This document shows positions 18,655-28,089 of a DNA stretch of 64,000 bases, piece by piece. The position numbers and the translations under genes were made by a program. The notes below the pieces were generated by a model. That model made no database searches and had not been told where the DNA came from. It saw only the letters and a program-made list of their open reading frames with translations. Origin of the DNA: Clostridium thermosuccinogenes. GTDB lineage: Bacteria; Bacillota; Clostridia; Acetivibrionales; DSM-5807. Where the stretch lies: contig NZ_CP021850.1 in assembly GCF_002896855.1 (NCBI RefSeq), positions 3,559,665 through 3,623,664 on the forward strand. Reading direction: 5' to 3'. Position 1 is the stretch's first letter; each line of letters opens with the position of its first letter.

Positions 18655-20148
18655 TTATTCAGCGTCTTTTGCTTTGTCCGCAGCCTCCATCAGGTTCTTG
18701 TATGTTTGTCTCGGACCATCGGGCGCATCAAACTTGTCTTTAGCTACGATAATGTTTGTATACTGACCGTTTCTTACTACATAGTAATATATATCATCCC
18801 TTGGTATGAATTCTACCTTCACCTCTTTAGGATCTTCCTTGCGGTAGTAAGTGAAGGTTATCTCAGGCTCACCTTGGGGCACCGCACCTATATCCAATTC
18901 ACTCATGGTAATACCTATGAGTCCCTGATAGTATTTCCTGAACAGCTGACTGTCGGAACTATCCCTTACGTCGCTGACATCTCTGCCGTTTACGTAGAAT
19001 TTGTCATTATCAGAGTCTTCCGGATCGGTTTTTATCTCGGAAACAACGGTTTGCCCATCCATTTCCACCACTATTTTCTCCACATCGGAAATGTTGGTTA
19101 TATAAGCAAATACGTCGACAACTTCTTTCAGAGGTTTATCTATGAAATTCAATGCGCTTTCGTACAGCACAAATACTTCATTGCTGTCCGCAAATTTTGC
19201 ATATATCTCCGAGCCTTTAGTCTTTTCATTGCCAAGAAGAATTGTGGTTGTACCCTTTGAAGACCCCAGCCCTATTGCATATTTGGGTGAATCCAGTCCG
19301 TATTTGCTCAGATCTGAAGCATCTCTCTCAACAAACTCCGATGCATTGGTTCCCATAAAACTCTGCAGTATTGTCTCAATGCTTCCGGATTTTACTGAAG
19401 CTTCGATAGGCTCAGTCAGCTTCCATTCGTTTTCACCAGTTTTCTTGGTTTTGAATGCGGTTTTCCCTCCCCTTTCGAGAGAAAACTCGGTTATATCATC
19501 CGCTGTTTCGGTAAACAAGGTTTTGTCCCTGACATCATTATATTTGCTCCTCAAAAGTCCGCCGTCATAGGAGCTTATCACATAAACCTTGCTTTCTCCT
19601 TTAAGCTTCACATAGTATCCGCTGTCGCTCGGTGTCCTGTTTCCTATCTCCACTGTCTTAACTTCATTGTTCTCAAGCTTGACGGATATGGTGGCAGGTT
19701 TATCCAAACCGTATTGGGCAAGATCGGAAGCATTTTCCTCAATGAGCTTGGTGGCATCCAGACTCGAAACAGCATAGGTTATGCTGCCTATCTTGCTTTG
19801 GTTGATCTTCATTCCTTCGGGTTCGGATGCTACCCACACTTCTTCGTATTCTACCTCTTTCTTATCCCCTGCATCATCCTTATCTTCCTTATCATCCTCA
19901 TCTTCTTTATCTTCCTCTGTTTTCTCTTTTTCCACCAGAGTCTTTACAAATACCATCCTTCCGGATTCATTCTCCAGGGTTATCTCTGTTATTTTGTCTT
20001 TTTCCAGCTCAAGGATGCTTATTGTGTTGCTGTCCGTCTGGATATTTCCATCGTTACCGGCATTTTCCCTGCTTCTTAAAAACACATAGGCACCTACTAG
20101 AATTGCCAGCACCAGCGTAAGGATAATGGCATTTCTGTAAAGCTTCAT
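18655..20148 (-). CDS. DUF4340 domain-containing protein
   Basis: A 497-residue protein with an N-terminal membrane anchor (residues 5-25) and an extracytoplasmic domain. It has an acidic, Glu/Asp/Lys-rich insert (EKTEEDKEDEDDKEDKDDA near residues 75-93) and two copies of the DUF4340 motif DLAQYGLDKPATISVKLEN / DLSKYGLDSPKYAIGLGSS. ATG at 20148 follows GGAGGAGACATTT and overlaps the upstream GldG gene by 4 bases (ATGA), so the two are translationally coupled. DUF4340 proteins commonly follow GldG-like genes in an ABC operon. Role unknown. Confidence 0.85.
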   Translation of the reverse strand: MKLYRNAIILTLVLAILVGAYVFLRSRENAGNDGNIQTDSNTISILELEKDKITEITLENESGRMVFVKTLVEKEKTEEDKEDEDDKEDKDDAGDKKEVEYEEVWVASEPEGMKINQSKIGSITYAVSSLDATKLIEENASDLAQYGLDKPATISVKLENNEVKTVEIGNRTPSDSGYYVKLKGESKVYVISSYDGGLLRSKYNDVRDKTLFTETADDITEFSLERGGKTAFKTKKTGENEWKLTEPIEASVKSGSIETILQSFMGTNASEFVERDASDLSKYGLDSPKYAIGLGSSKGTTTILLGNEKTKGSEIYAKFADSNEVFVLYESALNFIDKPLKEVVDVFAYITNISDVEKIVVEMDGQTVVSEIKTDPEDSDNDKFYVNGRDVSDVRDSSDSQLFRKYYQGLIGITMSELDIGAVPQGEPEITFTYYRKEDPKEVKVEFIPRDDIYYYVVRNGQYTNIIVAKDKFDAPDGPRQTYKNLMEAADKAKDAE

Positions 20149-21620
20149 AAATGTCTCCTCCTTATCCATACGAACAAGCCTGTTCCGAAAATTAAGATCG
20201 GGAGAACAAACACTACAAATACCGCGGCAATGTTAGCTTGCGTCTCTGTAATATTTAGGTATCTTGGATCAAAAGACTTAGGTGCTATTGTCACATCGTC
20301 TTTTCTGTCCTGCATCCAGTTTAATGAGTTAAGGAAGAAGTACATGCCGTTATTGGAAAGAGTACCATATCTGTTTATGGCATCGTCGCTCATAAAGCTG
20401 CTGTTACCCATAACCACTACCTTAGAAACCTTGCGGCCACCCGTGTATTCAGCAGCCACAGCCAAATCCAAAGGTCCCTGCTCCTGTTCACCTGTTCCTA
20501 TGATTTCTCCCACAGCCTTATCGCTGGTTTTCATCAACGAATATACATTAAGATATTCTTTTTCATTTTTCATTATTTTTAAACTTCTGGATACCGGCAT
20601 AATCATAAAGAAGTTGCCGGGGTTCAAGTTTGAGTTAATGGTATTGGACTGGATTTCAGGCAGTATATCATACGGATTTTGAGGTATGTGTCTGCTCTCA
20701 TCGTTCTCCTTTACCTTGTCGTAATTCAAGGAAATGTTATAATCCGCCAGCACATTCTCAAACGCTGTAAACTTCACGTCGGACTCAAGGGAATCAAAAA
20801 GGAACAACACTTTACCACCGTTTTTCAGATACTGCTTAATCTTATATTCCTCATCGGTGGACAAATCGGTCTTGGGGGAAGCTATGATCAGGATTTCAGC
20901 ATCCGACGGCACTTCCTCCTGGGTCATCAGGTTGACAGTCTTAACCGCATAGTTGTTCTGGTCAAGATAAATTTTTACTGTTTCATAGTAATCATCCACT
21001 TTGTTTTCCTGATGCCCTTCGGTGAAATATACAGTAGGAGTATAATCCGAAGTTACATATTTAATAGCACCGGTAAAAGCCTGCTCTGCCTTTATGCCTG
21101 TGACGTTGGTCTGATAAGAGTACTGGTCAAATTGCACATCGTACAGATCATATGTGTCCAAAGTTTTTATCTTGTTGCCGCTTTTCACCACAAAATCAGC
21201 GTCTTCCAGCTCTTTAACCTTATCCTCACTGGGGCTTATTTCCTTAAGCAGTCCGGGAGCTGTGTCAGGATCTTTATAAATTATTTTTATGTGGTCATAT
21301 TTGGCGTATTGATTCAGGATTTCAGCAATTTGCTTTAATGTCGTGTTTTTTTCAGTTAGACTCTCATCAAACAGTCCGTATATCTCAACGTCTTTTTCGT
21401 TGCTCTCAAGTATCTTCTTGGTTTCATCACCTATTGAAAACATCTTGTTCGAAGTCAAATCCCATTTCAAATCAGCCATACCTACCAGCAGATTAATAAC
21501 CACTGCAATAGTTACAACAACTGCTATAAGTATGATTGAGTTTGAGCCATATTTCAGAGTCCTTTTATTAAAAGTCTTTTTGAAAAAAGCTTTTATATTG
21601 TTTACGTCCAGTCTAGCCAT
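20145..21620 (-). CDS. GldG-like ABC transporter auxiliary membrane protein
   Basis: A 491-residue protein. It has one N-terminal membrane segment (residues 27-47), a long outer domain starting with the motif DLKWDLTSNKMFSIGDETKK and a C-terminal membrane segment ending in FVWIRRRHL. This is the layout of GldG/ABC_transp_aux (DUF7088 plus IFT52-like/GldG) proteins. In Bacteroidota GldG forms a transporter complex with GldA and GldF; here it sits 7 bases after the permease gene. Clostridia do not glide by that machinery, so another envelope role is likely. Confidence 0.85.
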   Translation of the reverse strand: MARLDVNNIKAFFKKTFNKRTLKYGSNSIILIAVVVTIAVVINLLVGMADLKWDLTSNKMFSIGDETKKILESNEKDVEIYGLFDESLTEKNTTLKQIAEILNQYAKYDHIKIIYKDPDTAPGLLKEISPSEDKVKELEDADFVVKSGNKIKTLDTYDLYDVQFDQYSYQTNVTGIKAEQAFTGAIKYVTSDYTPTVYFTEGHQENKVDDYYETVKIYLDQNNYAVKTVNLMTQEEVPSDAEILIIASPKTDLSTDEEYKIKQYLKNGGKVLFLFDSLESDVKFTAFENVLADYNISLNYDKVKENDESRHIPQNPYDILPEIQSNTINSNLNPGNFFMIMPVSRSLKIMKNEKEYLNVYSLMKTSDKAVGEIIGTGEQEQGPLDLAVAAEYTGGRKVSKVVVMGNSSFMSDDAINRYGTLSNNGMYFFLNSLNWMQDRKDDVTIAPKSFDPRYLNITETQANIAAVFVVFVLPILIFGTGLFVWIRRRHL

Positions 21621-21627
21621 ATCTCAA

Positions 21628-22332
21628 TCACCCCCTGCTCCAACGTCTTTTTTCTATAACCCTGATGGTCAGGAAAATAAACACAAATATAAAACTCAAA
21701 TAATACACTATGGAACCTAAATTTAAAATTCCTAAATTAAAATCATTATACCTCTCCAACAGGGAAAACCAGCTAAGAACCTTTGCCAGTATGCCTGTGG
21801 TAAAGTTGGATATATAGCCCATCAGCCACATGATAAGCAAGCTTATAATACCTGTAACGGCAGCTATAATCTGGCTTTCAGTCAGGGATGAGGCAAACAC
21901 GCCCACTGAAATAAAGCTGGCTCCCAGCAGTATAAATGCCACGTATCCGCCAACCAGCTGGGCAACAGCCGGATCACCGAAACCAAAGAGTATAAACTGG
22001 TATATAAAGGTTATTGCTGTCATTACCAGGAAAACTGCCAATGCAGCCAGGTATTTGCCAACAACAATCCCGGTGATGCTTACCGGAGAAGTCACCAGCA
22101 ATACTTCCGTTCCATTCTTCCTATCCTCGGACAGTGTCCTCATGGTCAATATAGGCAGAATAAAAAGCAGCAAGAAGTTCATCTGGGAAAGGTTTGAATT
22201 AAATTCCGCATATCCTCCGTAAAGGTTTGAGAGAAAGAATATCGACGAAATTAAAATAAACAAACCGATCAAAACATAAGCAATAGGAGAATAAAAATAG
22301 GATTTTACCTCTCTTTTGAATATAGCCAGCAT
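21628..22332 (-). CDS. ABC-2 type transporter permease (GldF-like)
   Basis: A 234-residue permease with six hydrophobic segments. MLAIFKREVKSYFYSPIAYV at the start and LPILTMRTLSEDRKNGTEVLLVTSPVS near residues 58-84 are typical of ABC-2/GldF permeases. It follows the ATPase gene by 3 bases. Together with the ATPase and the GldG-like protein it should form one membrane complex; direction and substrate are unknown. Confidence 0.88.
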   Translation of the reverse strand: MLAIFKREVKSYFYSPIAYVLIGLFILISSIFFLSNLYGGYAEFNSNLSQMNFLLLFILPILTMRTLSEDRKNGTEVLLVTSPVSITGIVVGKYLAALAVFLVMTAITFIYQFILFGFGDPAVAQLVGGYVAFILLGASFISVGVFASSLTESQIIAAVTGIISLLIMWLMGYISNFTTGILAKVLSWFSLLERYNDFNLGILNLGSIVYYLSFIFVFIFLTIRVIEKRRWSRG

Positions 22333-22335
22333 ATT

Positions 22336-23283
22336 TTAACCTACCTCCTTCTCTTCGGTCGTCAACTGGAGGAATATGTCTTCGAGGGACAGAGCCAGAG
22401 ACTTTAACTCCAGTATAGGATATCCATGCTTAGCAAGCTCATAGAAAATCGGCCTGCGCACATCCACTTCCTTGGACGAATCGACAATATAATCATTTAC
22501 ATCGTTTTCCTTCAGTGGATGTACATCTACGGATTTAACTCCATAAACACCCTTAAGAAGGTTCAATACTGAATTTTTAGGTCCGGCTATTCTTATTGAA
22601 AATTGCGCAGATGTACCGAAACCTTTTGAGAGGTTCTCCGGTGTATCTATTGCCGCAATCTCTCCTTTATTTATTATAACAACACGTTCACATACGGCAC
22701 TTACTTCCGGGAGAATGTGGGAGCTCAGTATGATGGTATGCTCCTTGCCCAATGCTTTGATGAGCTTTCTTATTTCTATTATCTGTTTGGGGTCAAGTCC
22801 TACCGTAGGCTCGTCCAGTATCAGCACCTCTGGATTTCCTATAAGCGCCTGCGCTAATCCCACCCTTTGCTTGTAACCTTTTGAAAGGTTCTTTATAAGC
22901 CTTTTTCTAACATCGGTTATTTTGACCAGCTCCATTATATCGCTGATCTGGCTTTTTTTCTTCGTCTTGTCAACACCTTTAAGCTCGGATAAAAAGTTTA
23001 GGTACTCCTGTACAGTCATATCCATATAAAGGGGTGGCAGTTCAGGAAGGTAGCCTATGCGCTTTTTTACTTCTTTAGGATTCTCCATTATATCATAACC
23101 ATCAACCTTTACAGTTCCTTCAGTAGATGGTATGAAGCCGGTAATAATATTCATGGTGGTAGATTTTCCGGCTCCGTTAGGCCCGAGGAATCCAAGGATT
23201 TCACCTTTTTCAACGGTGAAACTGATGTTGTTAACAGCTTTTATCTGACCATAGGTTTTGGTCAAATTTTGAATTTCTATCAT
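22336..23283 (-). CDS. ABC transporter ATP-binding protein (GldA-like)
   Basis: A 315-residue ATPase. Walker A GPNGAGKST is near residue 36, Q-loop GYLPELPPLY near 90, the signature LSKGYKQRV near 137, Walker B VLILDEPTVGLDP near 155, and the H-loop SSHIL near 190. A C-terminal extension of about 90 residues fits the DUF4162/GldA type. First gene of the four-gene operon, with an AGGGGGAA site. It powers the adjacent permease. Confidence 0.9.
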   Translation of the reverse strand: MIEIQNLTKTYGQIKAVNNISFTVEKGEILGFLGPNGAGKSTTMNIITGFIPSTEGTVKVDGYDIMENPKEVKKRIGYLPELPPLYMDMTVQEYLNFLSELKGVDKTKKKSQISDIMELVKITDVRKRLIKNLSKGYKQRVGLAQALIGNPEVLILDEPTVGLDPKQIIEIRKLIKALGKEHTIILSSHILPEVSAVCERVVIINKGEIAAIDTPENLSKGFGTSAQFSIRIAGPKNSVLNLLKGVYGVKSVDVHPLKENDVNDYIVDSSKEVDVRRPIFYELAKHGYPILELKSLALSLEDIFLQLTTEEKEVG

Positions 23284-23537
23284 CTTATTCCCCCTTGCTT
23301 AAATAGCCTAGTTAGCATATCCTATTATGCTAGACAGTTTTTAATAATTTGTGAACAAATTGTAACATATATACAGAGAAAGTAAAAACAGTTGAAAGCA
23401 CGTACGTATTTTCAACCATTTCATTCACTGCTTATAAGCTTGTACCAAATTTGTACCTACATCATTATATAGGTTTTCATATTGGATTTCAAGATGAGGT
23501 AATTTGTGAGAAAAGGACAAAACATGGGCCAATTGCA

Positions 23538-23987
23538 TCAATCTGACTTTTGGGCTGCAGCTCTTATTCTGCTGATGCAAAACAAAAGGCATATCGAAGA
23601 GAGAACACCCAGGGCATCAATAGCCACATCAAAAGCCTGCATTGCACGTCCGGGGACAAAATATTGGTGAACTTCATCGGTTATCGCATAGAATATGCCT
23701 GCAGCAGCAGGCTCCAGGATTTTTGCTTCTGGCTTTTTATAATTATAAAAGCTCATATAAAGCAAGATGCCGAGAATGAAATATTCGGTGTAATGGGCGG
23801 CCTTTCTGATCAACAAAACCGGTATCTCAGCGTCTTCACGCCCTGTCAGAAACTCAGCCACACTGTTTAATATCTGAGCTGCCCATCCGCTGTCCATGCT
23901 GGATTCATCGCCGGTTTTTGCGGACATATAAAAGATGACCCCACACCATAAAATTGTAAGTCCCCACCATATAAGATTCTTTTTCAC
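23538..23987 (-). CDS. VanZ-like family protein
   Basis: A 149-residue membrane protein with four hydrophobic segments. The VanZ motifs are present: SAKTGDESS near residue 22, RKAAHYTEYFILGILLYM near residue 61, and AITDEVHQYFVPGRAMQAFDVAIDALG near residue 102. VanZ-like proteins give low-level glycopeptide tolerance in some bacteria, but most chromosomal members have unknown roles. GTG start with AAGGGGACCGAT before it. No van gene cluster is nearby. It stands alone between the ABC operon and the maltodextrin operon. Confidence 0.85.
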   Translation of the reverse strand: MKKNLIWWGLTILWCGVIFYMSAKTGDESSMDSGWAAQILNSVAEFLTGREDAEIPVLLIRKAAHYTEYFILGILLYMSFYNYKKPEAKILEPAAAGIFYAITDEVHQYFVPGRAMQAFDVAIDALGVLSSICLLFCISRIRAAAQKSD

Positions 23988-24002
23988 ATCGGTCCCCTTG
24001 TA

Positions 24003-24180
24003 AGTTTTGTTGTTAGTTGATATTTATTGTTGTTGCTAATTATTGCTGTAAGTTAGTTATTGCTTTTAGTTGCTGTTAGTTTTTTGTTGCTAATTTTATG
24101 TTGCTAATCGCTAGCTATTAACTTTTGGTTGCTAGTTTTTAACTATTAGTTTTAGTTGTTATTTCTAGCTGTTAAATTTT
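24003..24180. repeat. Degenerate TTGCTA-type simple repeat tract
   Basis: About 180 bases upstream of the VanZ gene are made of many imperfect units such as GTTGCTAATT, GTTGCTAGTT and GTTGTTAGTT, with very low C content. No ORF spans it. It might arise by slippage. I see no spacer pattern, so it is not a CRISPR. Confidence 0.55.
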
Positions 24181-24299
24181 GCTCTATTTCATAGAATATC
24201 ACATGTCCGCATAAATGCAAGCCTTATATTGCCATTTACGACATTTCCTGAAGGCTTATCCGCGAAAGGCTCGTCCTCCTTCCCTTCCTCTTTGCTAAA

Positions 24300-24341
24300 A
24301 GATAAAAGCGGCAATTGACCATACCGTTCAGTTGCCGCTTT
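24300..24341 (-). terminator. Intrinsic terminator of the maltodextrin operon
   Basis: AAAGCGGCAA (24305-24314) pairs with TTGCCGCTTT (24332-24341), a 10-bp stem. On the minus strand it is followed by a T-rich run (TTTTATCTTTT). It is about 105 bases past the last amylase gene. Confidence 0.8.
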
Positions 24342-24446
24342 AGAAAAACTACCTAATGAGCTGATTCAGATTGCTGCATTTGCTGCGTATCGTTGCATAT
24401 TGCTGCACATATTCCATATGCAAAGCTTTGCAGCCAGGACCTCAAA

Positions 24447-26195
24447 TTATTTTTGCAAAACCAAAGTTGTCCTGGGGGCAAGACTTATCGCCGATTGGTT
24501 TATGGTGCTTTTCTCCGGTCCCGGCGTTTCAAATATGACTTTCAAGTCTTTGAAATCCTCTCCTATTAACTCAAAAGTTTCAAATTCACTGCTTAAATTA
24601 TGCAGCACCATCACACTTTCTTTATCCTTGCCATCCATATCGTAATTTCTGCTATATGCAATCACCCTGCTGCTGCCGGAATCGAGAGCTTTGAAATCTC
24701 CCATCTTCAGGGCCTTGCTGGATTGCCTAAGGGCTATTAGCTGCTTATAGCAGTTCAACAGCGAATTGGGATCCTCTTGCTGCTCCTTTACCGGAACAGT
24801 ATCGGTGTTTTGTAAATTTGCTTCCCAGTAAGTTTGAGGCGCTTCCCGTTCTTTAGACCACACAAAGGGTTCCCGTATCCTTTCGTCCGGTTTTGTCCCC
24901 AGCATGCCTATTTCCTCACCATAATAGATAAAAGGATTGCCCGGCAGCGTAAGATAGATACCTGCTGCCAGCTTTGCCTTGCCCACATCCTTACCCAGTT
25001 GATTCATGCTGCGATTCTGATCGTGGTTGGTTAAAAAAGGCGCATCCAGGAAATTTCTTTCAACCTTTGTAAAATCCGAATATTTTTCTTCCAGCCATCG
25101 GGCAAATCCTTTACTGCTGACCGCTGCCCCGGTTCCTGAGTTTACCGCCTTAATAATCCCCTCTCCCACATCAAAATTGAAAAGGGAGTCCAATCCCTGA
25201 TAATATGGAGCAACAACGGATGTTTTATCCCACACCTCTCCTACAAGATATGCCTTCGGATTCACCTCTTCCACATAGGCTCCGAATTCCTTCCACCACT
25301 GCAGGTTCTTTTTCTGATAATCCGTCCCCACAGGATTTTCATGGGCACCGTAAATGTGCAGCGCCGCATCCAGCCTAAAGCCGTCCACACCCTTCTCAAG
25401 CCAGAACTTTGCGATATTTTTGATTTCTTGCCTTACCTTAGGGTTGTCATAATTCAGATCCGGCATTTGATCCCAGAATATGCCGTAATAATAACTGTCG
25501 CCCTTTTTATGCCATGTATTGCTTCCCCATGGCGACTTCCCTTTTAGATTATAGCCTTCCTGGTCTGTCTTTGCCCACCGGTAATAGTCCCTATAGGGAT
25601 TGTCCTCCGATTTGCATGACTCTATAAACCAGGGATGTTGTGAACTGGTATGATTGATCACCAAATCCATTATCACTTTTAATCCCCTTTTGTGAGCTTC
25701 GGCCAGAAACTGTTCAAAATCCTCCATTGTACCATACTCGGGATCAATGCTGTAGTAATCGGTCACATCATATTTATGATAGCTGGGCGAAGCATTAACG
25801 GGCATAAGCCAAATCCCGTCCACGTTCAAATCCTCATCGCTGCTATCATCCTTCAGGTAGTCCAGCTGCCTGGTCAAGCCTTTGAAGTCGCCTATTCCGT
25901 CGCCATCGGAATCTGCGAAAGACCTTACAAAAATCTCATAATATATGCCGTATTTGCTGTCGATAACCCTTTCTTTCCTGGTCACATCCGGAAAGTATAC
26001 GGTTTTTGGCCGGGGCTCACTCATTTCCTGTGCCTGTTCCGGCTCCGAATGTGGTGGAGCCGTCTCCTGTATCTGTTCCGGCGGCTCATTCCCGAGCTCA
26101 TCACCCTGTTTTTGCTGGTGGCAGCCTGCTAAAAGCACAAGCGCCATTATCATGCATATTCCTCGCTTAACCCAATATAGGATACGGCTTGGCAA
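24447..26195 (-). CDS. GH13 alpha-amylase family lipoprotein
   Basis: A 582-residue glycoside hydrolase family 13 enzyme. The N terminus RILYWVKRGICMIMALVLLAGC carries a lipobox (LLAGC), followed by a Pro/Glu linker and then the barrel starting at YEIFVRSFADSDGDGIGDF. Catalytic residues are the nucleophile Asp in DGFRLDAAL, the acid/base Glu in VGEVW, and the transition-state Asp in TNHDQNR. It should hydrolyse alpha-1,4-glucans outside the cell near the transporter. The start is a TTG at 26195 with GGAAGG upstream; the in-frame ATG 14 codons later would remove the positive charges of the signal peptide. Last gene of the operon. Confidence 0.9.
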   Translation of the reverse strand: MPSRILYWVKRGICMIMALVLLAGCHQQKQGDELGNEPPEQIQETAPPHSEPEQAQEMSEPRPKTVYFPDVTRKERVIDSKYGIYYEIFVRSFADSDGDGIGDFKGLTRQLDYLKDDSSDEDLNVDGIWLMPVNASPSYHKYDVTDYYSIDPEYGTMEDFEQFLAEAHKRGLKVIMDLVINHTSSQHPWFIESCKSEDNPYRDYYRWAKTDQEGYNLKGKSPWGSNTWHKKGDSYYYGIFWDQMPDLNYDNPKVRQEIKNIAKFWLEKGVDGFRLDAALHIYGAHENPVGTDYQKKNLQWWKEFGAYVEEVNPKAYLVGEVWDKTSVVAPYYQGLDSLFNFDVGEGIIKAVNSGTGAAVSSKGFARWLEEKYSDFTKVERNFLDAPFLTNHDQNRSMNQLGKDVGKAKLAAGIYLTLPGNPFIYYGEEIGMLGTKPDERIREPFVWSKEREAPQTYWEANLQNTDTVPVKEQQEDPNSLLNCYKQLIALRQSSKALKMGDFKALDSGSSRVIAYSRNYDMDGKDKESVMVLHNLSSEFETFELIGEDFKDLKVIFETPGPEKSTINQSAISLAPRTTLVLQK

Positions 26196-26211
26196 AGCGT
26201 TTCACCTTCCT

Positions 26212-27963
26212 TCACACTTCCAGTATGGCTCCGCTAATAGCATCAAGCTCAAGAGATACCTTTGAATCCGTTACCGGATATACCCTGTCATGCAGCAATT
26301 CGGTTACATTGCTGACGCTATCTCCCACTTTCACATCAACCCGGACAGGGTGCTCGCTATTATTGATCACTATATAGAGCTTTTTGCCTCCTGCCTCCCG
26401 GGAGTAGACATAGACATTCTTTAGGATATCCACTTCTCTGGTGACATAATTGCCCAGCATGACATCCATGTATTTTTTCCTTATTGAAATCAGCTTCCTG
26501 TAATAATTGAAAATATCCTTTGAACGTTCCGTGTCCTCCCACATCATGGGCCTTCTGTATTCGTCCTCAGTTATGCCTTCGATGCCTTTTTCATCCCCAT
26601 AAAAAATATTGGGTATGCCTACATGCGTCATCATAAACAGCGTTGCGAGCTTCAGCACTCTGACATCTCCTCCGGCCAGCGAAAGGAACCTTGACACATC
26701 ATGGCTGTCCAGAAGATTCATCTGGGCATATTGGATATCCTTTTTATATCTCATCCTTAAGTTTTGAATCCTGGCATCAAATTGCTCAACATTGATATTT
26801 CTTTTTACAAAAAAGTCAATACAGGCATATGTAAGCATATAGTTCATTGCAGAATCGAACTGATCCCCCTGAAGCCATTCCCTGGCATCATGCCATATTT
26901 CCCCCAGCAAAAAAGCATCGGGTTTCACTGATCTCACAGCTTTTCTGAAGGCTCTCCAAAAATTGTGATCTATTTCATTGGCCACATCAAGCCTCCAGCC
27001 GTCAATGTCCGCTTCTTTTATCCAATAGGTGCCGACCTTTGTAAAATACTCAATGACTTCCGGATTTCCCGTGTTGAGCTTGGGCATAAACTTCACGTAG
27101 GCGAAACACTTATAATTGGGATTATCATCGTATCTTACCGGGAAATCATCTATAAAAAACCAGTCCTTGTACCTGGATTTTTCACCCTTCTCCAGCACAT
27201 CCCGGAAGGCAAAGAAATCCGCGCCCGAGTGGTTGAACACCCCGTCCAGTATTACTTTTATCCCCGACTCATGGCATTTAGACACCAATTCTTTCAAAGT
27301 ATCATTATCTCCAAAACATGGATCTACCGAATAATAGTCGACGGTGTCATATTTATGATAGGAGTTGGCAGTAAAGATAGGAGTAAGGTATATGCAATTT
27401 ACCCCCAGCTCTTCAATATAAGGCAAATTTTCAATGATCCCCCTGAGATTTCCCCCTAATTTGCTTCGGACGGTAATACCTTCTCTTAAGGGCACTTCAA
27501 TGCTCTTTCCTGATATATGGCCTTTTGATGTAGCAAAGCTGTCAGGAAAAATCTGGTATATGATAGCCCTCTTTGCCCACTCAGGCACGTCTGCAATATC
27601 TTCCTTCCGTATATAGGGAATTTGAAAATATAGGGTTCTGTTAATATTGGGATGCTCATGGAAACCACTGCCGTCATAATATATGGAAGACTTTCCGTCA
27701 TATAGTATAAAGTAATAGCATATCCGCTCAAAACCGGTGGTGATCTCAGCTTCAAAATAATCAAACAGGCTGTCGGATGCAACTTTATTCATATCCACAG
27801 GGGTTACAAGGACATTCTCCCTGGGATAATACCTTTCGCCATAGCAGACTACACATTTGGATAAATCCCCTTTTTTAGCCCTTAGCCTTAAAAGAATCGT
27901 ATTTTCATCAATAGCGTGGCAGTATTCTGAATCGGTGGAATGGTATATAGCTTCCAGAAACAT
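26212..27963 (-). CDS. GH13 cyclomaltodextrinase/neopullulanase-type amylase (cytoplasmic)
   Basis: A 583-residue GH13 enzyme with no signal peptide. Residues 1-120 form an N-terminal beta domain (YHSTDSEYCHAIDENTILLRLR) of the GH13_20 kind that makes dimers. Then comes the barrel (IIYQIFPDSFA) with nucleophile Asp in DGWRLDVANEI, acid/base Glu in LGEIWHD, and the Asp in LDSHDVSRF. It probably cuts imported maltodextrins inside the cell. It lies 126 bases after malG and 16 bases before the lipoprotein amylase, all in one operon. Confidence 0.9.
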   Translation of the reverse strand: MFLEAIYHSTDSEYCHAIDENTILLRLRAKKGDLSKCVVCYGERYYPRENVLVTPVDMNKVASDSLFDYFEAEITTGFERICYYFILYDGKSSIYYDGSGFHEHPNINRTLYFQIPYIRKEDIADVPEWAKRAIIYQIFPDSFATSKGHISGKSIEVPLREGITVRSKLGGNLRGIIENLPYIEELGVNCIYLTPIFTANSYHKYDTVDYYSVDPCFGDNDTLKELVSKCHESGIKVILDGVFNHSGADFFAFRDVLEKGEKSRYKDWFFIDDFPVRYDDNPNYKCFAYVKFMPKLNTGNPEVIEYFTKVGTYWIKEADIDGWRLDVANEIDHNFWRAFRKAVRSVKPDAFLLGEIWHDAREWLQGDQFDSAMNYMLTYACIDFFVKRNINVEQFDARIQNLRMRYKKDIQYAQMNLLDSHDVSRFLSLAGGDVRVLKLATLFMMTHVGIPNIFYGDEKGIEGITEDEYRRPMMWEDTERSKDIFNYYRKLISIRKKYMDVMLGNYVTREVDILKNVYVYSREAGGKKLYIVINNSEHPVRVDVKVGDSVSNVTELLHDRVYPVTDSKVSLELDAISGAILEV

Positions 27964-28089
27964 AAAAGTCCATCTCCTTCTCTATTTTTAATCCTGATTT
28001 TTTACTCCTGATCGATTGTGGCGAAAAATCCCCCTCAGCAAACCCAAGGTGTCTGTCCATCAAGCAAGCAATGCTGCACCTTCTGAACC

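Noticed and set aside
20679-21338. Plus-strand ORF of 219 codons
   Set aside because: Antisense to the GldG-like gene, which is tightly packed in an operon; treated as a shadow frame.
23538-23987. Glycopeptide resistance locus because of VanZ
   Set aside because: No vanH, vanA or vanX gene is nearby, and the ddl gene is 27 kb away with normal ligase motifs.
24003-24180. CRISPR array
   Set aside because: The units are short, degenerate and contiguous, without regular unique spacers, and no cas gene is nearby.
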